Positions 50,275-59,255 of a stretch of 64,000 nucleotides of DNA are shown in pieces. The stretch covers positions 434,001 through 498,000 of the forward strand of contig JADCBP010000001.1 in the NCBI GenBank assembly GCA_020253445.1. Reading direction: 5' to 3'. The notes beneath the pieces are model-generated. The model was given only the letters and a program-made list of their open reading frames with translations. It made no database searches and was not told where the DNA came from. The translations under genes and the position numbers were made by a program. The number at the start of each line of letters is the position of its first letter. Position 1 is the stretch's first letter. This DNA comes from Methylobacterium sp. Lineage in GTDB: Bacteria > Pseudomonadota > Alphaproteobacteria > Rhizobiales > Beijerinckiaceae.

Positions 50275-51497
50275 GCTTCAAGACCCTCGACCACCTCGCC
50301 GCCACCGGCAAACGCGTGCTGGTGCGCGTGGACCTCAACGTGCCCATGGAAAACGGCCACGTGACCGATGGCACGCGCCTGGACCGCATTCTCCCCACCC
50401 TGCGCGACATCACGGGCAAGGGCGGCAAGGTGATCCTGCTTGCACATTTCGGCCGACCCAAGGGTGAGACCTTCGAGGAGCGGGCGAACCCGGCCGAAAG
50501 CCTGAAGCCTGTGGCGGATGAACTCGCGAGGCGCCTGGGCAAGCCCATCGCCTTTGCCGCGAACTGCATCGGCGAGGTGGCCGAAAAGGCCGTCGCCCCC
50601 ATGCAGAATGGCGATGTGCTCTGCCTCGAGAATACGCGCTTCCACAAGGCGGAGGAGAAGAATGGCGAGGCCTTCATCACCGCGCTTGCGAAGCTGGGCG
50701 ACGCCTATGTGAACGACGCCTTCTCGGCGTCGCACCGCGCGCATGCCTCCACGGAAGGCCTCGCGCGGGTGCTGCCGGCCTATGCCGGGCGCACGATGGA
50801 AGCCGAACTCAACGCGCTCCATGCGGCGTTGGGACAGCCGAAGCGCCCGGTGATGGCGATCGTGGGGGGCGCGAAGGTCTCGACCAAGCTCGACCTCCTG
50901 GGCAACCTCGTGTCACGCGTCGATTGCCTCGTGATCGGCGGCGGGATGGCCAACACCTTTCTCGCCGCGCGTGGCGTGAATGTGGGCAAGAGCCTTTGCG
51001 AGCATGACCTCGCGGGAACGGCCCGCGAAATCGAGAAGAAGGCGAAGGCGGCGGGCTGCGAGATCGTGCTCCCCACCGATGGCCTCCTTTCGAAGGAATT
51101 CAGGGCGAACCCACCGCATCGCGCCGCTTCCGTGAACGATGTCGCAGTCGACGAGATGATCCTCGATGCGGGCCCCGCTTCCGCGAAAGCCATTGCGGCG
51201 AAGCTCGCGAGCATGAAGACGCTGGTGTGGAACGGCCCGCTCGGTGCCTTCGAACTCGCACCGTTCGATACCGCGACCGTCGCGGTGGCGAAGGAAGCGG
51301 CCGCGCTTACGACCAAGGGATTGCTTGTCTCGGTCGCCGGTGGCGGCGATACGGTCGCGGCGTTGAACCACGCCGGCGTGGCGGATGACATGACCTATAT
51401 CTCGACCGCCGGCGGAGCCTTCCTCGAATGGATGGAAGGCAAGGAACTGCCGGGCGTGAAGGCGTTGGGACAAGTCTGCCGCGACACCAAGCAATGA
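50271..51497 (+). CDS. pgk: Phosphoglycerate kinase
   Basis: A 408-aa monomeric kinase interconverting 1,3-bisphosphoglycerate/ADP and 3-phosphoglycerate/ATP. It shows the N-terminal [20 protein letters not shown], the substrate motif [11 protein letters not shown], the region [14 protein letters not shown], and the nucleotide-binding [16 protein letters not shown] and [16 protein letters not shown]. The start is fixed by the 4-bp overlap with the preceding gene. The open frame upstream is antisense noise. Confidence 0.98.
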   Translation: MSFKTLDHLAATGKRVLVRVDLNVPMENGHVTDGTRLDRILPTLRDITGKGGKVILLAHFGRPKGETFEERANPAESLKPVADELARRLGKPIAFAANCIGEVAEKAVAPMQNGDVLCLENTRFHKAEEKNGEAFITALAKLGDAYVNDAFSASHRAHASTEGLARVLPAYAGRTMEAELNALHAALGQPKRPVMAIVGGAKVSTKLDLLGNLVSRVDCLVIGGGMANTFLAARGVNVGKSLCEHDLAGTAREIEKKAKAAGCEIVLPTDGLLSKEFRANPPHRAASVNDVAVDEMILDAGPASAKAIAAKLASMKTLVWNGPLGAFELAPFDTATVAVAKEAAALTTKGLLVSVAGGGDTVAALNHAGVADDMTYISTAGGAFLEWMEGKELPGVKALGQVCRDTKQ

Positions 51498-51526
51498 GTT
51501 GTCCCTTGGGGCGGTTTTTTATTTAA

Positions 51527-51544
51527 ACTACAGATCAATGTAGT
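51527..51544. promoter_or_regulatory. ACTACA-N6-TGTAGT inverted repeat upstream of fba
   Basis: A perfect 6-bp inverted repeat in an unusually AT-rich 40-bp stretch 30 bp after the pgk stop and 117 bp before fba. It overlaps a second symmetry, GTAG-taatg-CTAC (51540-51552). It is a candidate operator for an internal fba promoter. Confidence 0.35.
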
Positions 51545-51660
51545 AATGCTACCATTTGGACCAGGAATTTTCAGCCTCTCCCATCGTCATGCTGGCAGGT
51601 TCGGCAAGGTTGCGCTATGCGCGGGGCCATTCACGTCAACTCCCGGGAGTAAGGACAACC

Positions 51661-52728
51661 ATGCCCCGCATCACGATGCGCCAGCTGCTCGATCACGCCG
51701 CCGAGAACGATTACGGCGTGCCGGCTTTCAACATCAACAACATGGAACAGGCGCTGGCCATCATGGCGGCCTGCGACGCGGTCGATGCGCCCGTGATCAT
51801 CCAGGCCTCGCGCGGCGCCCGCTCCTACGCCAACGACATCATGCTGAAGCACATGATGGACGCGGTGACCGAAATCTACCCGCATATCCCGGTCTGCGTG
51901 CATCTCGACCATGGCAACGAGCCTGCGACCTGCATGACCGCGATCCAGGCCGGCTTCACCTCGGTGATGATGGACGGCTCGCTGAAGGCGGACGGGAAAA
52001 CTCCCGGGGACTGGGATTACAATGTCGGCGTGACGAAGCGCGTGACCGAGATGGCCCATCTCGGCGGCATCTCGGTGGAAGGCGAACTGGGCGTGCTCGG
52101 CTCCCTCGAAACCGGCATGGGCGACAAGGAAGACGGCCATGGCGCGGAAGGCAGGCTTTCTCACGATCAGCTTCTCACCAACCCGGATGAGGCCGTGAAA
52201 TTCGTGAAGGAAACCAAGGTCGATGCGCTCGCCATCGCCATGGGCACCAGCCACGGCGCCTACAAGTTCTCGCGCAAGCCCGATGGCGCGATCCTTGCCA
52301 TGCATGTCATCGAGGAAATCCACAGGAAGCTGCCGAACACGCATCTCGTGATGCATGGCTCGTCTTCCGTGCCGCAGGAATTGCAGGACATCATCAACCG
52401 GTACGGCGGCAAGATGAAGCCGACCTGGGGCGTGCCGGTGGCGGAGATCCAGCGCGGCATCAAGAACGGCGTCCGCAAGATCAACATCGACACCGACAAC
52501 CGCATGGCGATGACCGGCCAGATCCGCCGCATCTTCGCGGAGGAGCCAGGCGAGTTCGATCCGCGCAAGTATCTCAAGCCCGCCATGGAAGCGATGACGA
52601 AGCTCTGCCGCCAGCGGCTGGAGGAGTTCAATACCGCCGGACAGGCCTCGAAGATCAAGAAGGTGCTGCCACTCTCGGAGATGGCGAAGCTCTATGCCAG
52701 GGGTGCGCTCGATCCGAAGATCGCGTGA
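51661..52728 (+). CDS. fba: Fructose-bisphosphate aldolase, class II (Calvin-cycle subtype)
   Basis: A 355-aa zinc aldolase splitting fructose-1,6-bisphosphate. It shows the N-terminal [20 protein letters not shown], the zinc-binding [13 protein letters not shown] and [12 protein letters not shown], the phosphate-binding GTSHGAYKF and HGSSSVPQE, and the C-terminal [17 protein letters not shown]. The start at 51661 is the family start, with GGGAGTAAGGA upstream. The length and the [21 protein letters not shown] segment match the CbbA/Calvin-type group. Confidence 0.97.
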   Translation: MPRITMRQLLDHAAENDYGVPAFNINNMEQALAIMAACDAVDAPVIIQASRGARSYANDIMLKHMMDAVTEIYPHIPVCVHLDHGNEPATCMTAIQAGFTSVMMDGSLKADGKTPGDWDYNVGVTKRVTEMAHLGGISVEGELGVLGSLETGMGDKEDGHGAEGRLSHDQLLTNPDEAVKFVKETKVDALAIAMGTSHGAYKFSRKPDGAILAMHVIEEIHRKLPNTHLVMHGSSSVPQELQDIINRYGGKMKPTWGVPVAEIQRGIKNGVRKINIDTDNRMAMTGQIRRIFAEEPGEFDPRKYLKPAMEAMTKLCRQRLEEFNTAGQASKIKKVLPLSEMAKLYARGALDPKIA

Positions 52729-52819
52729 CGGCACCTCACCACCATCCGGCGCGGGCCAGCGGAAAGCTGCGCCCGCGCTTTCGTTTTCAAGTGCCCGCTT
52801 TCGTGCGATAGGAATGCGC

Positions 52820-53488
52820 ATGGTTCCGCAATTCATGCTCATCGCGCCCCAGATCGACGATCCAGCGCCCTTCCTTCCCCGCTTCCGGGCCCTCGCCTCC
52901 ACCGGCGCGCTGGCCGTGGCGTGGCTGAACGTCACCGCCGAGAGCGATGCGGCGCTGAAGCGCAAGCTCGAAATCCTCGCCAAACCCCTGCAGGATGCGA
53001 ATGTCGCCTGCCTGATGGCCGCGCCGAAGGACCCGCGGCTCGTGGCCCGGCTCGGGCTCGATGGCGTGCATGCGCAGGCCTCGGATGATCTCGGCGCACT
53101 GGTCGAGGCGCTGAAACCGCAGCGCATTCTCGGCGTGGGCGGGCTTCGCTCGCGTCACGAGGCCATGGAAGCCGGCGAGCGCCACATCGATTACGTGATG
53201 TTCGGAGAGCCGCGCGCGGATGGCTTCGTGCCACCGCTCGCGCAGACCATCGAACGTGCGGAATGGTGGGCAACCATCTTCAACGTGCCTTGCGTGGCCT
53301 ATGCGCCGGATCTGGATTCGGTCGCACCGCTTACCGCGACGGGCACGGAGTTCATTGCCGTCGGCCCGTGGCTGTTCGAGGCGGAGGACCCGGCCGCCCG
53401 GCTCGCCGAGGCACGCCGGATCGCAAAATCGAAGGTGCTTGAACGCGAGGAACGGTCTTCTGCGCCGGACCTCGCCTCGCGGGGTTGA
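52820..53488 (+). CDS. ThiE/TenI-fold protein (thiamine-phosphate-synthase-like), divergent
   Basis: A 222-aa TIM-barrel protein that would be annotated as thiamine phosphate synthase by similarity. Family-like features are ANVACLMAAPKDPRLVARLGLDGVHAQ, RILGVGGLRSRHEAMEAGE and HIDYVMFGEPRADGF. Several ThiE hallmarks are altered: GVHAQASD replaces the usual GVHLGQ-D, and the I-G-x-S-T/H loop reads LGVGGLRSRH. Genuine ThiE activity is therefore doubtful. The start at 52820 is favoured by AGGAA 6 nt upstream, over ATG 52814. It lies between fba and suhB in one direction. Confidence 0.75.
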   Translation: MVPQFMLIAPQIDDPAPFLPRFRALASTGALAVAWLNVTAESDAALKRKLEILAKPLQDANVACLMAAPKDPRLVARLGLDGVHAQASDDLGALVEALKPQRILGVGGLRSRHEAMEAGERHIDYVMFGEPRADGFVPPLAQTIERAEWWATIFNVPCVAYAPDLDSVAPLTATGTEFIAVGPWLFEAEDPAARLAEARRIAKSKVLEREERSSAPDLASRG

Positions 53489-53574
53489 AAATCAACGCAA
53501 GCCGGGGCAAGCCTGCGCTCCCTTCCGATATTCCCTGCGCGCAATCGCCGCGCGTCCCGATTGGACCCTTCTCC

Positions 53575-54387
53575 ATGATCCGCTCGCCGCTGATGAACGT
53601 GATGATTGCCGCCGCCATCAAGGCCGGCAAGGCCCTGAAGCGCGATTTCGCGGAAATCCCGAGCCTGCAGGTCTCGAAGAAGGGGCCCGGCGATTTCGTC
53701 TCGGAAGCGGATAAGCGCGCCGAGAACATCCTCTATCAGGAGCTCTCCCGCGCGCGGCCGGGCTATGGCTTCCTGATGGAAGAGCGTGGCGTGGTGGAGG
53801 GGCCGGACAAATCCCACCGCTTCATCATCGATCCGCTGGATGGCACCACGAATTTCCTGCGCGGCATCGCGCAATTCTCGATCTCGATCGGCCTGGAGCG
53901 CGACAACGAGATCGTGGCGGGCCTCGTCTACAATCCGGTCACCGAGGAGATGTTCCTCGCCGAGAAGGGTGCGGGCGCCTTTGCCGCCGGCCCGACGAGC
54001 CGCGACAATTACCGCCTGCGCGTCTCGCAGACCCGCGAGATTTCCGAAAGCGTCGTGGGCTGCGGCATTCCCCACGCGATGCGCGGCGACCACGGCCTCT
54101 TCCTGCGCGAACTCGCGGGGCTGATGCCGCGCGTGGCGGGCGTGCGGCGCATGGGCTCGGCGGCGCTGGACCTCGCCTTCGTCGCCTGCGGCCGTTTCGA
54201 TGCCTACTGGGAGCATAACCTGTCGCCATGGGACATGGCGGCCGGCCTTCTGCTGGTGCGAGAGGCCGGCGGTCTTGTGAGCGCCATCGATGGTTCACCG
54301 GATGTCTTTGCGAAACGTTCCGTCTTCGCGGCGAATGCCGCGCTTGCCGAACCCATCCGCGAACTTCTGGCCATCGCACGGACCTGA
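53575..54387 (+). CDS. suhB: Inositol-1-monophosphatase (SuhB family)
   Basis: A 270-aa Mg-dependent phosphatase. The metal motifs are MEERG (Glu), IDPLDGTTNF (two Asp) and the C-terminal SPWDMAAGLLLVREAGG (Asp), the full SuhB set. It hydrolyses inositol phosphates and related sugar phosphates; in Escherichia coli, SuhB also joins the rRNA antitermination complex. The start at 53575 (MIRSPLMNVMIAAAIKAG) is family-like, and the 30 upstream codons are not. Its paralogue hisN is at 20.9 kb. Confidence 0.94.
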   Translation: MIRSPLMNVMIAAAIKAGKALKRDFAEIPSLQVSKKGPGDFVSEADKRAENILYQELSRARPGYGFLMEERGVVEGPDKSHRFIIDPLDGTTNFLRGIAQFSISIGLERDNEIVAGLVYNPVTEEMFLAEKGAGAFAAGPTSRDNYRLRVSQTREISESVVGCGIPHAMRGDHGLFLRELAGLMPRVAGVRRMGSAALDLAFVACGRFDAYWEHNLSPWDMAAGLLLVREAGGLVSAIDGSPDVFAKRSVFAANAALAEPIRELLAIART

Positions 54388-54480
54388 TCGCCGGGTTGCC
54401 AGTCCGGGTAGTCAGGCCGGGTTGCCAATCTGCCTCGAACACGGTTGACTGCGCCGCATTGCGAGGCAACCGGAGGACAC

Positions 54481-55461
54481 ATGGCGAGCGGACGCGAGAG
54501 CCAAGCCCTTTCGACACCGGGGCTCTACCTGTTTCGAATGGTGGTGTTTCTGTCGCTGGCGGGCGTGCTCGCCTTCGTCCTGCAGAAGCGGATCATCGAG
54601 GCCTTCTGGTTCAACCCGCTGCTCAACGGATTGATCGGCCTCGTGCTGCTTCTGGGCGTGGTCTTCGCCTTCGCGCAGGTCGTCCGGCTTTACCGAGAAA
54701 TCCGCTGGGTGAATGCGCGTCGCGCGGGCGAGGAGGTCCGGCCCGTGGCCGACCCCATCCTCCTCGCACCCATGGCGGCTCTTCTCGGCGAGAAGGCGGG
54801 CCGGGCCGGCATCTCCACCCTCACCCTGCGCTCGGTGCTCGATTCCATCGGCGGACGGCTGGATGAAAGCCGCGATATCGGACGATACCTCACCGGTCTG
54901 CTGATCTTCCTTGGCCTGCTCGGCACATTCTGGGGCCTCATCGAGACAGTCTCCTCGATTGGCGGCGTCATCGAGAAGCTGCCGAGCGCCGGCGAGAACA
55001 ACGCACTGTTCGACGAACTCAAGCGTAACCTCGCCGCTCCGCTCGGCGGCATGGGCATCGCGTTCTCGTCTTCGCTTTTCGGGCTCGCCGGCTCGTTGAT
55101 CCTCGGTTTCCTCGACCTGCAGGCCGGGCAGGCGCAGAGCCGCTTCTTCTACGATCTCGAGGAATGGCTCTCGTCATCCGTGCAGGACAGCGCCGCGAGC
55201 GCCGGCACGCAGGATGACCTGCGCCATGCGCTCGACGGCATTTCGCGCGCGGTGAACGACGCCGGCGCGGGGCGCAATGCGACACAGGCGCTGGCAGCCC
55301 TTGCAGAAGGCCTGCATGGCCTCGTGCAGCATATGCGCAACGAGCAGCAGATGATCCGCTCCTGGGTGGAGGCGCAGGCCATTCAGCAGGCGGATGTGAA
55401 AAAGCTTCTTGAGAAGCTTTCGCGCGATCAGGATGCGCTGAACAACAAACGAGGCCCGTGA
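54481..55461 (+). CDS. MotA/TolQ/ExbB-like proton channel family protein
   Basis: A 326-aa inner-membrane protein. The helices are near residues 17-33 (RMVVFLSLAGVLAFVLQ), 40-62 (LLNGLIGLVLLLGVVFAFAQVV), 140-157 (YLTGLLIFLGLLGTFWGLIETV) and about 190-213 (GIAFSSSLFGLAGSLILGFLDL). The last two are the family's conserved pair (GLLGTFWGLI, MGIAFSSSLFGLAGSLI). The C-terminal region is a cytoplasmic helix. The start at 54481 has GGAGG. Its stop overlaps the next gene's ATG by one base, making a stator-like pair. Confidence 0.9.
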   Translation: MASGRESQALSTPGLYLFRMVVFLSLAGVLAFVLQKRIIEAFWFNPLLNGLIGLVLLLGVVFAFAQVVRLYREIRWVNARRAGEEVRPVADPILLAPMAALLGEKAGRAGISTLTLRSVLDSIGGRLDESRDIGRYLTGLLIFLGLLGTFWGLIETVSSIGGVIEKLPSAGENNALFDELKRNLAAPLGGMGIAFSSSLFGLAGSLILGFLDLQAGQAQSRFFYDLEEWLSSSVQDSAASAGTQDDLRHALDGISRAVNDAGAGRNATQALAALAEGLHGLVQHMRNEQQMIRSWVEAQAIQQADVKKLLEKLSRDQDALNNKRGP

Positions 55462-56477
55462 TGGCCCTTTCCCGCCGCGCGCGCGACCGGCAGATCGATT
55501 ACTGGCCAGGCTTCGTCGATGCCCTGTCGACGCTGCTGCTGGTCTTCACCTTCCTCATCGCGGTCTTCATGCTCGGCCAGTTTTTCATCGGCCGGGAGAT
55601 GGCCGGCAAGGAAGACGTGCTGCAACGCCTCGCGCGCCAGCTTTCCGAGCTTTCCGACCTGCTGGCGCTCGAACGCTCGGCGAAGGTGGAGGGCGAGCAG
55701 CGCATTCTCAGCCTCTCGGCCACGCTGCAGCGTGCCGAGGCCGAGCGCGAGCGGCTCGCGGGCCTTGCCGCCAATGCCGGGCAGAGCGAGCAGCAATTGG
55801 GCACATTGAGCCAGCAACTGGCCGACGAGAAAACCGTTGCCCAGCGCGCGCTGGAACAGGTGAGCCTCCTCAACCAGCAGATCAGCGCGCTGCGCCAGCA
55901 ATTGCAGGCGCTGGAGGGCGCGCTCGAACAGGCCGAGGGTCGTGAGAAGGATGCTCAGACGCGCATCGCCGAACTGGGCTCCCGCCTGAACGTGGCGCTG
56001 GCCCAGCGCGTTCAGGAGTTGACGCGCTACCGCTCGGACTTTTTCGGCCGCCTGCGCAATGTGCTGGGTTCGCGACCGGATGTGCGGATTGTGGGGGATC
56101 GCTTCGTCTTCCAGTCGGAGATCTTCTTCGGCTCGGGCGAGGCGGTTCTCGCCGCGACCGGCCTTGGCGAACTGGACAAGCTCGCGGAGCTTCTGAAGAA
56201 CCTCGAGCGCGAAATTCCGCCGGATCTCGCCTGGATCGCGCGGATCGACGGCCATACGGACAAGCGCCCGCTTTCCGGCGCGGGGCAGTTCAAGGACAAC
56301 TGGGAGCTTTCCGCCGCCCGTGCCATCGCCGTGGTGCGCTATCTCGTGGAGAAAGGCGTCTCGCCTCATCGCGTGGTCGCGGCGGGCTTCGGCGAATTCG
56401 CCCCTATCGATTTCGGCGACACGCCGGAAGCACTGGCCCGCAACCGCCGCCTCGAACTGAAGATCACCGAGCGATGA
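55461..56477 (+). CDS. OmpA/MotB-like peptidoglycan-binding protein
   Basis: A 338-aa protein. It has a single N-terminal helix containing an Asp (FVDALSTLLLVFTFLIAVFMLGQFF), the position of the MotB proton-binding residue, then a periplasmic coiled coil of about 130 residues (Gln/Glu/Leu-rich heptads) and a C-terminal OmpA domain (IARIDGHTDKRPL, NWELSAARAIAVVRYLVEKGV, ARNRRLELKITER). Together with the ExbB/MotA-like partner it should form a proton-driven complex attached to peptidoglycan. No flagellar or TonB genes are near, so its job is unknown. Confidence 0.9.
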   Translation: MALSRRARDRQIDYWPGFVDALSTLLLVFTFLIAVFMLGQFFIGREMAGKEDVLQRLARQLSELSDLLALERSAKVEGEQRILSLSATLQRAEAERERLAGLAANAGQSEQQLGTLSQQLADEKTVAQRALEQVSLLNQQISALRQQLQALEGALEQAEGREKDAQTRIAELGSRLNVALAQRVQELTRYRSDFFGRLRNVLGSRPDVRIVGDRFVFQSEIFFGSGEAVLAATGLGELDKLAELLKNLEREIPPDLAWIARIDGHTDKRPLSGAGQFKDNWELSAARAIAVVRYLVEKGVSPHRVVAAGFGEFAPIDFGDTPEALARNRRLELKITER

Positions 56478-56935
56478 GCATCCATCTCCGCAACGGATCA
56501 CCTTCCGATCACGCCATGATGGCCGAAATCTGGGAGGCCGCGTGGTCCGAAATCTATCCGGGCGTGAACTTCAGCCAGCGTCGGACGCTTGTGGAAGAGC
56601 AGTTGCGGAAGGCCGAGACCGGTCGCTATCGCCTGCGCGTCGCGGAGATGTCCGGCGCGCGCGTGGGGTTCACCCTCGTGGAAAAACACAGCGGCATACT
56701 GGAAATCATCGCGGTCTTGCCCGCGCGCTGGGGCGATGGCGTTTCGAAACTGCTGATCGAGGATGCCAAGTCGCAATCTCGCGGGCATCTCACGCTGTTC
56801 GTCGGGCAGGGCAATCCGCGCGCGGTGCGCTTCTACCACAAGGAGGGCTTCAAGATCGTGGGCGAGGGAACAAGCCCCTATTCCGGCCTGCCCACCTTCC
56901 GCATGGATTGGGACGGCTCGCCCCTTATGCCGTGA
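56474..56935 (+). CDS. GNAT family N-acetyltransferase
   Basis: A 153-aa protein with the GNAT fold: N-terminal HLRNGSPSDHAMMAEIWEAAW, beta-4 LEIIAVLPARWGDGVSKLLIEDA (a variant of the R/Q-x-x-G-x-G/A acetyl-CoA loop), and LFVGQGNPRAVRFYHKEGFKIVGEG. The start overlaps the stop of the OmpA-like gene (ATGA), so it is translationally coupled. Its 3' end overlaps the convergent ABC transporter gene by 11 bp. The substrate is unknown. Confidence 0.88.
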   Translation: MSIHLRNGSPSDHAMMAEIWEAAWSEIYPGVNFSQRRTLVEEQLRKAETGRYRLRVAEMSGARVGFTLVEKHSGILEIIAVLPARWGDGVSKLLIEDAKSQSRGHLTLFVGQGNPRAVRFYHKEGFKIVGEGTSPYSGLPTFRMDWDGSPLMP

Positions 56936-58712
56936 ATTGCAGGTTGGCGAGCCGCGCATAGGCGCCATTGCGGGCGAGAAGCACCTCGTGGCTGCCCGCT
57001 TCGGCGATCATCCCCTCTTCCAGCACGAGAATGCGATCGGCATCACGGATGGTCGCGAGACGATGCGCGATCACCAGCGCGGTGCGGCCCTGCATGGCCC
57101 GGCCCAGAGCTTCCTGCACCATCCGCTCGTTCTCGGCATCGAGCGCGGAGGTGGCTTCATCCAGGAGCAGGATCGGCGCATCCCTGAGGATGGCGCGGGC
57201 GATGGCGATGCGCTGGCGCTCGCCGCCTGAAAGCGTGATGCCGCGCTCGCCGATCCGCGTTTCGAGACCCTGTTCCAGCTTCTGGGCGAAAGGCAGCACG
57301 GCCGCCTGCGCCGCTGCCTGCCGCACGGCCTCGTCGCCGGCTTCGGGCCGCGCGAGGCGGATGTTCTCGAAAATCGTGCCGGCGAAGATCACCGGGTCCT
57401 GCGGCACCACGGCGATCAGCGCGCGCAGATCGGCGAGGCGCATGGCGTGGATGGGCACTCCATCGATGAAGATCGCGCCGCCCGTGACATCGTAGAAGCG
57501 CATGAGGATCTGGAAGATCGAGGTCTTGCCGGCCCCGGAGGGCCCGACGATCGCGAGCCGCTCGCCCGCCCGGATCGACACGGAAAGCGGGCCGAGAACA
57601 CGCCTGTCCGGCGCTGTGGGGTAGGCGAAGGTGACGTTGTCGAAGCGAATCTCGCCGCGCGGCGGCCGCATGGGATCAACCGGCTTCTCGGGGTCCGTCA
57701 CATCCGGCACGGTGGCGAGCAGGTCGCCGAGGCGCTGCGCGGCACCCGCGGCCTGCGCGAGTTCGCCATAGACCTCCGAAAGCTGGCTGAGGCCACTCGC
57801 CGCGAACACCGCATAGAGCACGAATTGCGAGAGACGACCGGCGGTCATCTCGTCAGCCATCACGGCCTTCGCGCCGGTCCAGAGCACGAAAGTGATGCTT
57901 GCGAAAACGAGAAAGATCACGATGGAGGTGAGGATCGCGCGGCTGAGAGTGGCGGCGCGGGCCGCATCATAGGCGCTGGTCACGGCAGCGCCGAAATGGC
58001 CCATGGCTGCGCGTTCACCGCCGAAACCCTGCACCACGCGCACCGCGCCGATGCGCTCGGTGGCGAAGGAGGCGGCCTCGGCCAAGGTATCCTGCGCGGC
58101 CTGCGAGCGCTTGCGCACACCCCGCCCCGCCGCGACCAGCGGCAGCACGATCGCCGGGATGGCGAGCAGCACCATGGCCGCGAGCTTCGGCGAGGTGACA
58201 ACCATCATCACCACCGCCCCGATGAGCAGGATGAGATTGCGCAGGGCAATGGAAGCAGAGGCCCCGAAGGTCGATTTCAGCTGCGTGGTATCGGCCGTGA
58301 GGCGCGAGACGATCTCGCCTGATCGCGCGGTATCGAAGAAGGCGCCGTCGAGCGTCATCACGCGGTCGAAAACCGCCCGGCGGATGCGCGCCACCACGCG
58401 CTCGCCGATGGTCATGACAAAATAGTAGCGCAGCGAGGAGGAGATCGCGAGCAGGGCGGTCAGCGCCACGATCATCCCGAAATAGGCATCCATCAGGCCG
58501 CTCGTCTCAGGCGTGAAGCCGAAATCGACGACGCGGCGAACGGCCTGCGGGATCGCCAGCGTCACGATCGCCGCCACCACGAGGGCCGCGAGGCCAAGCG
58601 CGATGTAGAGTTTTTCGGCCACGAGGAAGGGAAGCATGCGCCGCAGCGCCGAAAAATCGGCACGAGGCTTCTTCGGGCTTGCCGGGGCGGCAGGAAGGAC
58701 GGTTTCGCTCAT
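56925..58712 (-). CDS. ABC exporter, fused permease and ATPase (MsbA/ABCB type)
   Basis: A 595-aa half-transporter. The N-terminal transmembrane domain of about six helices (residues about 28-330) is followed by a nucleotide-binding domain with Walker A GPSGAGKTS, Q-loop VVPQDPVIFAGT, signature LSGGERQRIAIARAI, Walker B ILLLDEATSALD and the H-loop IAHRLATI. It is probably a homodimer. The cargo may be lipid or drug, as for MsbA-like exporters, but is not readable from sequence. Confidence 0.95.
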   Translation of the reverse strand: MSETVLPAAPASPKKPRADFSALRRMLPFLVAEKLYIALGLAALVVAAIVTLAIPQAVRRVVDFGFTPETSGLMDAYFGMIVALTALLAISSSLRYYFVMTIGERVVARIRRAVFDRVMTLDGAFFDTARSGEIVSRLTADTTQLKSTFGASASIALRNLILLIGAVVMMVVTSPKLAAMVLLAIPAIVLPLVAAGRGVRKRSQAAQDTLAEAASFATERIGAVRVVQGFGGERAAMGHFGAAVTSAYDAARAATLSRAILTSIVIFLVFASITFVLWTGAKAVMADEMTAGRLSQFVLYAVFAASGLSQLSEVYGELAQAAGAAQRLGDLLATVPDVTDPEKPVDPMRPPRGEIRFDNVTFAYPTAPDRRVLGPLSVSIRAGERLAIVGPSGAGKTSIFQILMRFYDVTGGAIFIDGVPIHAMRLADLRALIAVVPQDPVIFAGTIFENIRLARPEAGDEAVRQAAAQAAVLPFAQKLEQGLETRIGERGITLSGGERQRIAIARAILRDAPILLLDEATSALDAENERMVQEALGRAMQGRTALVIAHRLATIRDADRILVLEEGMIAEAGSHEVLLARNGAYARLANLQFTA

Positions 58713-58890
58713 GGGCTGGAGGCGGCCTCGGCTGCGGAGGAAGGGTCAGTGTCGGTCTTCGGGGGAGGATGTCCCTCAACACGGCTTGTTCCGTCAAGCG
58801 CTCTCATGTATAGCCTCGCCGCACTGAGCTTCACGGGCGCGGCAGCGAGCGGAAACGTTGGGCCGCGCCACTTTTTTCGAGGGGTCTCCC

Positions 58891-59121
58891 ATGAAGGCCG
58901 AAATCCATCCGGACTACCATTTCATCAAGGTCGTGATGACCGACGGGAGCGAGTTCCTGACACGTTCGACCTATGGCAAGGCCGGCGACACGTTGAACCT
59001 CGATATCGACCCCAAGACCCATCCGGCCTGGACCGGCGGCACGCAGACCCTGCAGGATCGCGGCGGCCGCGTCTCGAAGTTCAACCAGAAATTCGCCGGC
59101 ATCTCGTTCGGCAAGAAGTAA
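58891..59121 (+). CDS. rpmE: 50S ribosomal protein L31 (bL31), cysteine-free
   Basis: A 76-aa protein, [20 protein letters not shown] at the N-terminus and [11 protein letters not shown] at the end. It lacks the CxxC zinc ligands of the zinc-binding bL31. The start at 58891 is preceded by a GAGGGG site; the frame opens 11 codons earlier. Divergent from the ABC exporter and followed by an intrinsic terminator. Confidence 0.97.
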   Translation: MKAEIHPDYHFIKVVMTDGSEFLTRSTYGKAGDTLNLDIDPKTHPAWTGGTQTLQDRGGRVSKFNQKFAGISFGKK

Positions 59122-59162
59122 GCGGCGAGGCCTCGCGAGAGGCTCCGCTTCGTTCTGGAAAG

Positions 59163-59189
59163 GCCCGCGCCAAACGCGGGCTTTTTTTG
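59163..59189 (+). terminator. Intrinsic terminator of rpmE
   Basis: CCCGCG-ccaaa-CGCGGG (59164-59180) followed by CTTTTTTT. Confidence 0.9.
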
Positions 59190-59255
59190 ATTGGGGCACA
59201 GGCCGGGGCGGCAAGGGAGGCCGAAGAAGCCCGAAACCGGCTGAAGAACACGCCT

